Assembly: GCF_037126465.1 (NCBI RefSeq)
Contig: NC_088201.1
Location: forward strand, 138,820,376 to 138,884,375
DNA from: Ornithodoros turicata
Lineage: Eukaryota > Arthropoda > Arachnida > Ixodida > Argasidae
Direction: 5' to 3'
DNA: 64,000 nucleotides
This document shows, piece by piece, positions 11,484 through 23,100 of the stretch; position 1 is the stretch's first letter, and each line of letters opens with the position of its first letter. Under the pieces are notes generated by a model that was not told where the DNA came from, did no database searches, and saw only the letters and a program-made list of their open reading frames with translations. The position numbers and the translations under genes were made by a program.

Positions 11484-12284
11484 CGAGTTGAAAGCCATCC
11501 TACGTTTACAAAATCCTGAAACACGCACCTGCGTTAAGGTATCCACCCCCAATTTTGATATGTACCAGTAAATGAGCTGAAATTGAACAAGCGCGCCTGA
11601 GAAGCGCATCACCTTCGCCGACGAACGCCTATCGTGGCGGCAAGACGGTTTATCCGGCCCGCAGGCCGGCACTTACTCCAATCATCTCCATCTCTGCAAA
11701 TCACATGGCCCTCTGACGTGAAATGAGGGCTGTACCCCCTTCGTTCCAGGTCGCCGCGGTTTCGGCTCATTTGCACATCAGAGTTCGGGGTTGGATATCT
11801 TCACGCACGTGCTTCAGGATTTTTTTAATGTGGAATGTCTTTCAACTAGGATGGTCTCTCATTCTGATCTCCCGCTTTTGTCCTAAATCCCCCAATTAAA
11901 GAGTTCATTAATGGATTTTAGGTAATTAATAATCTTGTAGTTGCATAGTTTCTTCGAAAGGATGCGAGCCTGGCCGTAGAACTCAACTGTAAAAACGACA
12001 TCTATACTGCTCTCATGGCTTTTTTTTAATACAAATTCTGTAAATGATAAAATAAAAACTATTTCTTACAGAGTCGTTGAGCGAATGTAATTTATAGAAT
12101 CGATTAAAATTAATATATTTTTTTAGTCCGCAGTGGTACTTCAGTCCAACCACCCGTCTGTGGAAGCAGCCATCAGAATCGGTCATGGAAGACATTTTCA
12201 GTGAACGTCTTCACTGCGCAGCACCCTACGACAGATAGTCTTAGCGCAGGGAAGGTGATTTTATTCATTTAGGGTTTTTTTTGT
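11484..12284. other. No gene; one shared transposon-end fragment
   Basis: Positions about 11,985-12,050 (AACTGTAAAAACGACATCTA, then ATGGCTTTTTT and AATTCTGTAAATGATAAA) match 29,229-29,290 closely. They are probably the terminal part of one DNA transposon family. Nothing else was recognised. Confidence 0.4.
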
Positions 12285-12606
12285 GGGAGTAGGAGAATTC
12301 CTGCTGACTGGAAATGCGCCAAAATAATTCCAATCCACAAATCAGGAGACAAAACTCAGCCCACCAATTATAGGCCTATCGCGCTGACTTGCACAGCATC
12401 TAAACTTTTGGAACATATCATTTGTAAGCACTTGATGCAATTCCAAGAAGAGCATAATCTGATATCACCCGCACAACATGGCCTTCGACAAGGGCTGGCT
12501 ACTGTAACATTGCGGACACAGTACACGACTTTTCCAGGGCGATCAATAACAGGACACAGACTGATGTGGTGTCTCATGACTGTACAAAAGCGTTTGACAA
12601 AAAACA
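12285..12606 (+). pseudogene. LINE reverse-transcriptase fragment (frameshifted)
   Basis: Across two frames the plus strand encodes RT motif blocks: IPADWKCAKIIPIHKSGD, then NYRPIALTCTASKLLEHII, HNLISPAQHGLRQG, TQLLRTVHDFS and CTKAFDK. These are RT blocks 1-3 of a non-LTR retrotransposon, with the D of the first catalytic aspartate motif (normally D...AFD) damaged. The YxDD block is absent, so the fragment ends before the catalytic centre. The wording differs from the RNase H LINEs at 14-23 kb, so this is a different family (CR1/L2/jockey-like), not further resolved. Confidence 0.75.
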
Positions 12607-13796
12607 ACATCGCCGCTGCTCTCTTAACACTTGCAATTGCCTCTACCGCATGTGCCTCATGTGTATGCAGGAAAGCGTTGTTTCGTAGATGTATAGAACC
12701 GCTGTTGCTTTATTTGCAGTCTACGCTCGTTTATCCGTGCTTCTCTTATACGGATCACGCGCTATCAGGGACAAACGAGGATGGGTGTGACCACGACCAT
12801 AGCCGCTGGTGTTGCACATGGGACGATGGACATGTTATCTGTGATGGTAGCCATTTTGACTAATCTTGTAGCAGTAACCCGGATGCCCATGTCCCTGGCG
12901 GCGTAATTTGGAAGCTAGACCCAACCGCGTCCTTTTTCGTTCATCGGTCTACATACGCTTAGAACGTTCTGGAGCAGTGAGTCCTTTTTAACAAGATGAA
13001 AAGTAAGCGTTCTGGGGCTGGAACATGGAACTGTATTACAACAACAATATACAACTGTATCAACAGAAACTGCTGTTTACTTTAGGACTTTATCTTTTAT
13101 ATTTGTTGTATGTTTGCCTCATATATACCGACATCGTCAGAAACGGCACACGTCTGCGCACCGTTTCCTCTATAACTTTCAAATGCGAAATTGTTGTATG
13201 CACATGCGGTTAGAGCTCGCCAAGACGAATAGTTTGACATATCATTTGTTCTGCCGACGGCGCAAAATTACGTGTGTTACAACGATTGTTCGGCGACTGT
13301 CGACATCCGTGCCCTGAATTGCGCAACAAAACGCCTCTTCCTACACACCATTGCTGGTGATGTGTGCATTCTGAAATGAAAGTGTTATCTGATAACGATA
13401 CAACTCCACCTCACTCATTTCAATATCTCCTATAGTTTCGAAATTATGAGCGTTTTAAATAGTTCCAATATCGTGACGCTGCATTACCATTCCCCAGCAA
13501 TGGCTGACATCGCATTCGCACCACGGAGAAAGACATAGTTCTACGTAAAAAAAATTGTGGACAGATTTTAGTAAATAATCTCAGGCGCATAATAATACGT
13601 GTGGCACTTAGCGAGATTTAACCTCTGGGACCCGCCTGTGCATTCTCTTGCGAGACGCGTAAGTGGTATTTGCAATAACTGCAGCAGGCTGTAATACCGA
13701 GGCACCATTAACGGGGTGACAGGGTACCAGATCTTCCGACACCCGGTCTTCAGCGACAGGCGTTGAACACAGTAGGCCTTGTGCTGAAAATTCGGT
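12607..13796. other. No gene recognised
   Basis: The sequence after the RT fragment holds several overlapping short ORFs without motifs. Confidence 0.3.
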
Positions 13797-14035
13797 ACCA
13801 GCGGCATTGGTGGATGGGAAAAATCACCCGCTCGTTCGTGGTAGGAACGGTCGTGCTGAAGAAAGGGAGGCAGTGGGTTCGAATCCCACCTCCGCTTGTG
13901 GTGTCTGGGGTTTCTCCTGACGAACATCGGCACAGTTTTCCCTGATGTCGGTCGAGGATGCACACTAACCCCAATCCCCCTCTCCTTCTTGCTTCCCTCT
14001 CGCCATCTGTCCACGTCTGCAAGCCGCTCATAGGC
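13797..14035 (+). mobile_element. tRNA-derived SINE, copy 1
   Basis: A tRNA-like head ends with a good pol III B box (GGTTCGAATCC, about 13,878-13,888) preceded by GGGAGGCAGTG. The body reads TGTGGTGTCTGGGGTTTCTC, then ACATCGGCACAGTTTTCCCT, and finishes CAAGCCGCTCATAG. The body matches SINE copies at about 38.1-38.4 kb (minus) and 46.5-46.8 kb (plus). The A-box half is degenerate (GCGGCATTGGTGGATGG). It abuts the 3' end of a minus-strand LINE. Confidence 0.75.
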
Positions 14036-14099
14036 GCAGGGGGGGGGGGATATATTTATTAAGAAAAAAAAAGGAAAGGTCAGCCAGACGGAGGTCGGC

Positions 14100-14240
14100 T
14101 TCCTCTTCCAAAAAATGGAAAATGGGAGAAGAAATGAAGAGGAAAAGGAAAAGAAAAAGGAGAAAAGAAAAGGAGAAGAAAAAACGAGAAAAGGGGAAGA
14201 CAAAGAAGAAAAGAAAAGGAAAGGAAGAACACAGAACTAA
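14100..14240. repeat. Purine-rich tract (GA/AAG)
   Basis: About 140 bp of almost pure A/G on the plus strand (pyrimidine-rich in the LINE sense direction). It lies in the LINE 3' UTR and explains low-complexity ORFs there. Confidence 0.8.
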
Positions 14241-14264
14241 AACTAAAAAGTCACACACACGCGG

Positions 14265-14661
14265 TCACACAATCACAAGGCGTTGACAAGGTCCGAAAGC
14301 GTGGAGAAAGTGGAGGAGCGCAGTGGTGACTGCCCACTGGGTCGACTGACGAACGGGACCCAGTAAGGTAGCCAGTGTCATAGTGCTGTAGCCAAGCTGG
14401 GATAGACGACGATAGAGGGCGTCACTGTGCAGAAGGTGTTGCCGACAGTGTAGCATGCAGTGGGGAATATCACCCACCACGCCGCAGCTAGTGCAGAGGG
14501 TAGTGCTAGATTGACCCATTTTGAACAGTTGCAGCGGTGTGCGGGTGTCGTTTAGACGGAGACGGTGCAGGAGCGATTGCTCGTGACGAGTGCAGCGACA
14601 CGTAATAAAGGAGTAAAATGCGGGGTCGATTGTTGCAGGTGACTGTTGTATGAGGCACTCT
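14265..14661 (-). pseudogene. LINE ORF2 C-terminus with CCHC-type motif
   Basis: The minus-strand frame reads EQSLLHRLRLNDTRTPLQLF, then CTSCGVVGDIPHCMLHC and ALYRRLSQLGYSTMTLATLL. It aligns residue by residue with the C-terminus of the intact ORF2 at 20,150-23,224 (EESLLHRLRLNVARTPLLLF; CPTCNVEADVPHILIAC; LAHLGYRELSLAVLLG). The zinc-binding pattern C-x2-C-x7-H-x4-C is kept. This tail is thought to bind nucleic acid during target-primed reverse transcription. The reading frame itself is open to its stop, but it is cut off from RNase H by the insertion. Confidence 0.85.
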
Positions 14662-16045
14662 GGGGTCGGATTCACAAACGCGATCGTAAGTTACGCTAAG
14701 ATGCGCTAAGACGTCGTAGCCTGCGACGCGCGAACGACAGCATCCTAAGCGCGATTCACAAAGCTATCGTAGTGGAGAGGGTACCCGGTTTGACGAGGAA
14801 GAGGAAGTTGCTCACTTCCTGTCACGTGCACCTCGGAGAGAAACAGCCAGGTCCCCCAAGGTCGCCATTTTCCCATGTATTTGTGCCTATCCCGATGCGT
14901 GCAATGCCGGAGGCCGCCCTTAGATACCCCATTGTTACCAGACGTTGGCTTGCGTTTGATTGTAGCACGCTAAAGATCCAGTTGAAGCACAATCCAGGCC
15001 AGGCCAAGCCACCGAAGGAGAAATGGACGACTGCGCCTGCGGCGCCTGGTGTACGACAAGTACGCTATGTGATGCACGCCGCCGTGCACTAGATCCTTCC
15101 GATCGCTCAACACGTTCAAAAACGGGACCGAAAAGTAAAAAACGACACAGACAGTTGTTATACGCATTTTATTTTGACATATAAAGACTACATTCATTCG
15201 AAGAAACAACAAAAACATTTTGCCGCTAAACTTAGCGCGCTGAAGTGATCCGGAACGGCAACAGTGGGGTATCTAGTGGCGGCCTTCTTCGTTCCACGCT
15301 TTCCCGAGGTGAGTTTGGGGGACCTGGAAACAGCCAAAGGGTGCGAGACTATGTTTTCACTATGGTAACGATGACGAAAATTTGTATTCGCGCCAATAAG
15401 AGTCGTCCCATTAGAAGAAGGCGAAGTTGTTCGTCCCCAAACGTTTTGTTACTGCACGTGCTCTCGGTCTTTCGGTAGCCATAATGGATACCATGCAATC
15501 ACAGGCGAAACGAGTTTGATGACACAGCAAATATATTCCCAGTATGTTCGTCTCGGGGAGGGGGTGGGTGAGGGTGTTTTGTAAGCGGTGCGTTGCACCC
15601 AGTTTTGCAGCTTTTATGGCTTCTATTGCCTTTCTTGCAGACAATTTGGAGGGGTGTTGGGGGTATCTTAGCGGGGTGTAGGGGATGCTTGAAACATCCC
15701 TGCGACCCGATTTTACGGAGCACAAAGTTGAAGCATTTGTTGAAGGTTACCAAGCAAAAAAGTGCCTCAATATCCCTTCAGGGATGGTCTCGAAGGTACT
15801 GTGGCAAAGTGCAATGCGTTGGCGCGTATTACGGAGTCTTTGTTTGCCGTCTCCAAATCCACCGCTGCCAAATAACGTCGCCATCTTTCTTCGTAAGACT
15901 GCTCGGGAGCTCTCGCAGGATTCCGCCGTAAGCTGCGAAGATTTTGCGACGCGCGCCGTTCGTGAATCTACACTTCGTCGTAACTTTCCCGTACGACGGA
16001 GTTACGACAGATTCCGTCGCACGAGCTCTTTGTGAATCTGACCCC
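14662..16045. mobile_element. DNA element inserted in the minus-strand LINE
   Basis: It starts GGGGTCGGATTCACAAACGC and ends TTTGTGAATCTGACCCC, inverted termini of about 17 bp. Weaker inverted blocks lie inside (GCGACGCGCGAACG near 14,722 and GCGACGCGCGCCGTTCGTG near 15,947). The break falls inside the LINE ORF, so this is an insertion. I could not fix a target duplication. The interior ORFs (for example 15,685-16,035) carry no motif I recognise. Confidence 0.65.
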
Positions 16046-16302
16046 TGAGCTCTGAACGCTTGGGCCCGAGCAGCACACTGGCAGCGTATCGACATACAAC
16101 AACCAAAAACAGTAAGGGGCAGATGTACCGTAGCATGAGTCACAACTTGTGCCGCCGCATCTGCGCGTGAGTTACCCGATAAGCCCACATGACCAGGAAT
16201 CCACTGCAGAGAAAGAACGTGGTCATTTGCGCAGAGCCGATTGTATGCCTGGATGATCATGCTGGGCAGGTCACGTATGATGGTGGGATGGGAAGACAGC
16301 AA
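16046..16302 (-). pseudogene. LINE RNase H fragment
   Basis: The minus-strand frame contains LSLQWIPGHVGLSGNSRADA, the conserved RNase H C-terminal block (WIPGHxG...N..AD), preceded by a helix with NRLCANDHV. It continues into the 14,265-14,661 piece once the insertion is ignored. The upstream catalytic D-E-D part is missing. Confidence 0.85.
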
Positions 16303-16310
16303 AAGAAGAG

Positions 16311-17276
16311 GGGACGCCCTGCTGTGCAGGTGCTTCGCTGCGGTAATGCGGAATAAAAAACTGTGATGTGTCCCATGATCATAGTTCTCTTGATGCGTAA
16401 GTCGGTTATCTAAGCATAGTTGTGTGGCGAATTATCACGGGTTATTATCGTGAGATAATTAATCTCAACGTGATGCTTCCCCGTTTTTTGACCGTAAGCA
16501 GAGATTGACTGAACTTGTGAGTGTTATATCCGGTACTTTTGTGTTTCATGGCGAATTGGCGTGGTCATTTCCCTGCAGATGTCTTTGCCAGATTCTGTGC
16601 ATTTTTCTTCTTCTTTTCTTCTTGGTCAAAAAGTAGCAATCTCAGGTTCGCGCGCCGTTTTCTTAGCGCTAGGAATCTCCCAGCAAACATTTTCTTCCGG
16701 TGCCAACCTGGCCGGGCAGAGCGTTGCCCAGCTGTATCCTGTGTCGTTACATCCGCCGCCGCCGGCATATTTCGCTGTTGTACCATAGAAACTTCATGGT
16801 ACTTTGGAAACTTCGAAGTGATCACAGTGACCTGTAAACATCGCTGCTGACAGTGATACGCTTTGCAATCGCAATCAACAATGTATAAGCGTCAAGCATG
16901 TAGTAGCAGACGATGGAACCAGGAAGAGTCATGGTGCACCAGCATCCTAGGGAGTTAAACTGCGAGATTCTTTGCACTCATGTTCAAGTGGCAACGGTCA
17001 CGCATCCAGCGCGGCCGCACCACTGGCGATTTCCGAGCGCTTGGCCGTGTTGCGAAATGACCACGCGAATTCGCCATTAGTCTCTGTACGCTGTGGAAGT
17101 AACCGAGCGCTCTGCGCATATCTCCTCTCCCTGTTACTCCACTCGGAAAGCACCATTGGCTACGGCAGCGCCCTCCCTCTTCCCTCTCACTACCTCCTCT
17201 CATGCGTAGAGACGCACTTGTACAGCGTGTTATCTCTGGTGCTCGTTATTGGCACGCCACATTTATGGTTGGTATA
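16311..17276. other. No gene recognised
   Basis: Mixed sequence. A 75-codon plus ORF (16,561-16,788) overlaps two others in different frames and has no known motif. Confidence 0.3.
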
Positions 17277-18343
17277 CAGGGTGTTAAACGAAAAATGAGC
17301 CAAAGTTATTAAAAAATGGTTCATCGCACACCAAAAAGACGGACTGCATAGTTTCACCATTGGTGTGAGGATACTCAAACTATTTTGGTTTTGTAATTAA
17401 TGAATCAGTTAGTTAAGTGAAATAAATTAGTGAGTTCTTAATTGTAAGGATTAGAGCCAAAATGTCAATGAGAAAGTTGTAGCGGGCGATACAACGACAC
17501 GAAACCCGTTCATTACAACGTTCTACCTCAAACGGATCATTTTTTCCCGGGTCTTTCGGGTTTGCAAAAAAACGACGCCGGACCTGCCGCAGACGCGCGA
17601 GCAGCGCCGGATCACAGCGCTCTTGAGCGTCCCGTTATCGCACGAAGACCATATAGTCACAGTTCTCATTGACATTTTGGCTTGACATTGACTCCTCGCG
17701 CGTCTCCGATAGGTCCCGTGTCGTTTTTTTGCAAACTCGAAAGTTAGTCTTTGGGGCCGGAAAAAAAAGAAAGAAACGGATCCGTTAGAGGTACAAAGTT
17801 CCAATCAACGGGTTTCGTGTCGTTGTATCGCCCGCCACAACTTTCTCATTGACATTTTGGCTCGAATCCTTACAATGGACCTTTTCCATATTCGCGTCGC
17901 CCCTGGCGGCGGAATGTCTTTCCCCCCAATAATGGTGACGCTTTACGAACTGGCACGTACGTTGCGTGGGAAGTAGAAAGAGAAGATTGGAAGAAGAATG
18001 CGGAAAGAGTGAAAGCGCATTGTACCCATTACCAGACCTCAAACGTCCGCGTAACCTTGAATCCGATTATCTCCCCACAATGAACATGACAGTCTCCCGC
18101 AGGTGGGTCCATGGCGATGTTTTCCGCTCAAAGATGGCGGATTTAAGAGCTGGGCATGCGCATACGCGTTGTCGGAAATGGTCCATTAAAAATGACTAAT
18201 TAATTTAACTTCATTTATTATTTAATTACAAAACCAAAAATAGTTAGTTTACTCACACCACTGGTATCACTATTCAGTACGTCTGTTTGGTGTGCGATGA
18301 ACCATTTTTTAAATCTTTGGCTGATTTTTCATGAAACACCCTT
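17277..18343. mobile_element. Mariner/IS630-type MITE with internal palindrome
   Basis: The ends are inverted: CAGGGTGTTAAACGAAAAAT...ATGGTTCATCGCACACCAAA at the left, and the complement at 18,270-18,343 ending GAAACACCCTT. TA borders both sides (17,275-17,276; 18,344-18,345). Within it, 17,447-17,530 is repeated inverted at about 17,800-17,876 (CGACACGAAACCCG, GAGAAAGTTGTAGCGGGCGA and complements), a second nested foldback. No transposase ORF is seen. Confidence 0.7.
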
Positions 18344-18479
18344 TATAGAAGGAGGAAGTAGCGCTCTACACTCGGCACGAACGGAACCGTCTGTGAACAC
18401 CAGCGTGAGTGCGTAAAAAGTGTCACTGATTACGTCCTGAGCAGGTACTTTGGCTTCCACTGAGATGGATTCCCAATAT

Positions 18480-19086
18480 GTTCCACAAGTGCTGAGCTTC
18501 TGGCACTGCTACATGCAGCAGCTGCAGTGTGGGTCTAGAGAATGACAAAGGCTGTCATCCTCACAGACTCGCATAGCGCTCTTCAAATGGTGACGAATCC
18601 CTCATGCAATAGCATTCTAGCCCAGTGTATCAGATCATATACCCAACACAAGTGCTCGGTGGAGACATCTCCCTGCAATGGATTCCCTCCCACGTCGGCA
18701 TCAGTGACAACGAAAACGCGGACCAACTAGCATCTGCTGCGCACCACGGTACAGCCACAGTTCGCCAACCCCGGGAGACGGTTTGTTCTCAATGAGATAG
18801 TACTTACACAGCACCTTGGGGTCTGGGACATCCTACAAAACCATCGACTTCATCTTCCGTTGAAAGGACTTTCCCGCAGGACACAAACACTGGTTTTCAG
18901 ATTGCGAACAGGTAGCGCTTTCACTCAATCTCAATTATTCAAGATTGCCTCTCTGGACAATGCAAATTGCAGACACTGTCCGCAAACCGCAAGTATTGAA
19001 CACATCCTGCTTCTTTGCTCTGCATATGCTGTGGCGCGAGAAAAATACCTTGGACACCGCAGGAACTGTACGCTGGATGATGTCCA
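18480..19086 (+). pseudogene. RNase H LINE remnant (RNase H end plus zinc tail)
   Basis: Across frames the plus strand encodes ILTDSHSALQMVT, ISLQWIPSHVGISDNENADQ, then MKGLSRRTQTLVFRLRTGSA and a zinc motif CRHCPQTASIEHILLLC. Domain order matches the C-terminal third of an RNase H LINE ORF2. Several frameshifts and stops separate the pieces. The text differs from the ORF2 at 20.1 kb, so it is a related but distinct family. It is cut at about 19,087 by Penelope 3' sequence. Confidence 0.8.
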
Positions 19087-19262
19087 TGATAGGCAAGCCT
19101 GAGCGATGGGCAAGACACGTAAACAAACACAAGCACGAAGGCTCAAAACCAGCAAGACGTTTAATTGATAACAACAAACTTCATGAACATGTAGACGGTG
19201 CGAGGGACCTCGCACCATCTCTACATGTTCATGGTCTACATGTTCATGAAGTTCATGAAGCC
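19087..19262 (-). mobile_element. Penelope-like 3' UTR fragment with terminal hairpin
   Basis: 19,087-19,207 is nearly identical to the reverse complement of 37,768-37,890, the sequence after the Penelope ORF at 36.5-37.7 kb (shared GATAGGCAAGCCTGAGCGAT, AGACGTTTAATTGATAACAA and CATGAACATGTAGACGGTGC). It continues with a hairpin around GCGAGGGACCTCGC and repeats of CTACATGTTCATG. Confidence 0.75.
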
Positions 19263-20149
19263 ACCCATTTACTTTTCGTGAATTACTTGCAGATTTTGTC
19301 CCAAAGTGGAGCTCCCCACAGCTCATTTGCCTATCTCTTAATGTTGCGGCTTGTGTTGTGTTTTTCTGTTTGTGTGTTCCAGACTCAGAATAGTTACCTT
19401 GGATCAGGTCAGGTACATTTCATTTAGACACGGCAAACAGGAGGTGGCGTTTCTCAACACAACTTAGCAGTGAAGCGGCCAAGTGGCCCTGAAGTGTCAA
19501 TGGAAAGCCACAAATTATGTTCACTGTGCTTTTATTCTGTGCTATGCAATCCTGTACAAGTTCTGTCAAAGGAGCGTGTAGAGAAATATAGGTCAGTAAT
19601 TCCTTAAAGTGGGAGTAATGGCAGCGTATAAATTGTGGGCTTCAGATAAGCCATGCACTACGTCGGGATCGCATGATTGACACGAGGGGGCGTATGCCGT
19701 GAACTGGTTCTAAAAGCCATCGAGACAGATGAGGGGACGCCTTTTTTGCTGTGGCGATTGAGACATCAAACATATTACCGATTTGGCACATCAAACATAT
19801 GGTTTACATTATTTGGTGGACTGGAATTGCGGAGCTTCACACAAAAACTACTGCAACGAAGTAGGAGTGGTGTCAAATGTAGCTGTCTTGTGTGTTAGCT
19901 TGTGTTACTGACGTTATCACACAAGATGTACTATCCACTATGATCCTTTATATGGGGGTACGTACAGTGCAATCAACAGATGCTATTTACAAATCTGTGT
20001 TTCCTACTGTGTTGAAATGAGGCACTTTGTGTATGAGAGGCATAGCGAAACCTAGGCAGCCAAGGGCAGACTTTTGATGCCCTCGAGAAACTTGGTAACA
20101 GTTTGTAGGGACATTGGATGCTCCCTAAATTTCCAGAACACAGAGATCA
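19263..20149. other. No gene recognised
   Basis: Sequence between the Penelope fragment and the LINE ORF2. I see no endonuclease domain here that would complete the LINE. Confidence 0.35.
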
Positions 20150-23100
20150 ATGCTGTGTTTAAACAACAAGTGGATAGAGCAATCCAAGACAGATGCATGT
20201 GTAAGCAGTCCGCTGCTGATTAACATTCGTGGTGCGCAGCGCTCCCCACTTACACGCTGCATCAAGAGCTCCGACTGGAACGCCTTTCGGTCCACCCTTG
20301 AGTGGGCCTTCAGAGACCAGCAGCTAGAGCATCTGACTTCTTCCTCCTTTGCTGAAGTCGTAACCGATGCGGTGACTCGCACTACAACGGCGCGCCGTGT
20401 CCCCATCGCCTTCTCAGCTATTGATGCAGAGTATGAACGGTTGCGTGCTATTCGTCGTCGGGCTGAACGGAAGACTCGTCGTTCCGGTCTCCCGTGTCAC
20501 ATCGCTGAAGCACGACGCATTCAGAAGGCCATACAGAGACACCTGGCCACCCTTGCAAGAAACCGCTGGCGGCGCTTTGCGAGCTCTTTGTCTCCGCGGA
20601 CACCACTTTCCAGAATATGGAGCATACTCAGGGCACTCTCTACACCTGTTGCTCAACGGCGCCCTTTTCAAGCACTCGCGCTAGCAACCTCACGCTCGGA
20701 AATCGACGTTACAAACGAATACTGTGCCCGTCTAACGACAGCTTCGATGTCGCAGGGATCGTCAGCTCGTGCCATCCCGGTCGTCCTGGAATCCTCGCAG
20801 GAGCAATGTCTGGATGTTCCGTTCTCCTTCATGGAGTTGGAATGGATAAGGAAATCACCCCCTCACACCTCTCCTGGGCCTGACTGTATTACGTACAAGG
20901 CCCTCCAAAATCTACCCCTCCATGGCCGACACGCACTCCTTAAGCTCTACAATAATTGTTGGCGGGATGGTGTTTTCCCAGCAGAATGGAAGAATGCCAT
21001 GATAGTGCCGCTCCTGAATCCAGGCAAGTCTCCACACGCCATTGATGCCTTCCGCCCAATTGCCCTCACCAGCTGTGTCGGGAAGGTTATGGAACGGATG
21101 GTATCCGCACGATTGAACTGGTATTTTGAGAGCACCCGATTCTTTCCTGAAGCTATGGCTGGTTTCCGGCAAGCGCGGTCCGCGATTGACAATGTCATCG
21201 ATCTCGTCTCCTCCATCCAGCAAGCAAAGTCTGATGGGCTCCTAACGGCCGCTGTCTTCCTGGATGTAGCGAAAGCATACGACAGTGTTCTCCATAATGT
21301 TGTAGCTGCGTCGCTTCAAGAAGCTGGTGTGGGTGGCTGCACCCTTACCTGGTTGCAAGCCTTCCTCTCTGACAGGTCTCTGTTCGTACGCACAGCAGAT
21401 GGTGACAGTGCCAACTACTTTGTGCATCGTGGAGTTCCACAGGGGAGCGTCCTCAGCCCGCTCCTGTTTAATGTCATCCTGGCACATCTCCCTTCTCTTC
21501 TGCCCAAGCATACCAATATCACGATCTATGCCGATGACATTTGCATATGGACCTCTGCAGCGCGCCGTGATGCCATTCAGCGTCGTCTGCAACATGCCTT
21601 AGACCTTCTTGTGGCGCATCTTGCTGACCGTGGGTTGTCGGTCTCGCCGGCTAAGACAGTAGCTATGGCATTCACGCGTCGCTCCTTCACCAAGTACCCC
21701 CTACTGCTAGCTGGCTCTAGACTGAACTACGTCTCGCATTATCGGTATCTAGGCATCATCATTGATAGGGGACTGACATGGTCGCTACAGATCAACTCCC
21801 TTTCTGCTAGAGCCCGCATCTACTGTAATGTGCTCCGGCACCTCTGTGGATCCACATGGGGCCCGTCCTGTGCTGACCTCCATCGTGTGCACTGCTCCCT
21901 GTTGCTTGGCGTTATGCGCTATAGCCTGCCTGTCCTTTATGGGCTCTCCAACACTCACGAGCGGGAGCTGCTCAATATTCAATACAGAAGTCTCCGTCTC
22001 TGTTTGGGAGTGCCAAAGACAACGGAAACCTTCTCTGTTTTGGCGGAGGCACGCGAGCCATCGGTGCTTATTATTCGCGATAGTGTCGCCTTACACGCGT
22101 ACACACGTTATCTTGCCCGCCATCCAGCCCATTACCTCTGTGACACTGCGCAACGTTATCCCGCATCTGCATTCGGTCAAGCTATTTGCCGTTTACGAAG
22201 CAACATCCCCTCAACTTCCGCCCGGACCTCCTTTGCGCCACCCATGTGGACACTTCAGTACCCCACTGTACAAACGTCAATTCCGGGCCTTAGGAAAAAG
22301 AAGGTTGTGCCAACAGTTGTGGCCTGCCAACTGACCTTGTTCCACATCTACAGTCACCACCGGCATCGAACCCAAATATACACCGATGCTTCAGTCTCTC
22401 TAGTTGGGCCGTCTGCTGCCTTCTGCATCCCAGAGGATGGAGCTGAGCACGGCTTCAAGCTCCCTCTTATGTCATCTGCTGAGGCCGAGGCATTCGCACT
22501 ACTGGCCGCTTTGAGACATGTCTCCTCGTGTGCGCCCAGGGCCTGGTCGGTCCTCACCGACAGTAAAGTGGCTCTGGAGGCGCTGGCCTCTTACTCTGCC
22601 GCACTCATCAGTGACACCTACACCGCGATCATCGCCCTGCACTCTGAACTTGTATCACTGGGACACGAAGTGGTGTTCCAATGGATTCCGAGCCATGTCG
22701 GAATTTCAGGCAATGATCGTGCTGACGCTCTTGCTCGGCAAGCCCACGACGCTGAGCAACCAACTGTCTTTTCCCTTGCGCACTCTATGTGCCAGCTGAA
22801 AATCCGCCGCTTCACTGCCAACCGCACACAGCTCTTTCAGCAAGAAGCTATACGAACCAATGCCTTCCTTAAATCCATTGACCCTTTAATGACATATGCT
22901 GTGCCTGGCCGCATCCCGCGCATCGAGGAATCGCTGCTTCATCGGCTGCGGCTGAATGTGGCCCGAACTCCTCTCCTCCTATTTAAGATGAATCAGCACC
23001 CATCACCTCTTTGCCCAACGTGCAACGTAGAAGCCGATGTGCCACACATTCTCATTGCCTGCCAGCGGTACGAAGACCACCGATCGAGTCTCCCGCGCCG

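Larger units (their letters stand above)
14036..16310 (-). mobile_element. Minus-strand RNase H LINE, 5'-truncated and interrupted
   Basis: The 3' region (14,036-14,264) resembles the 3' UTR of the plus-strand LINE at 23.2-23.4 kb: both have GGCT(G/A)ACCTTTCC, a TTTTTTCTTA stretch and a final CATATCCCCCC-like end. Its coding pieces are the C-terminus (14,265-14,661) and part of RNase H (about 16,046-16,302), separated by a foreign DNA element (14,662-16,045). Everything 5' of RNase H is missing. Confidence 0.75.

Noticed and set aside
13568..14258. Long minus-strand ORFs rich in F, S and P
   Set aside because: They arise from the SINE and the pyrimidine-rich LINE 3' UTR read in a non-coding frame.
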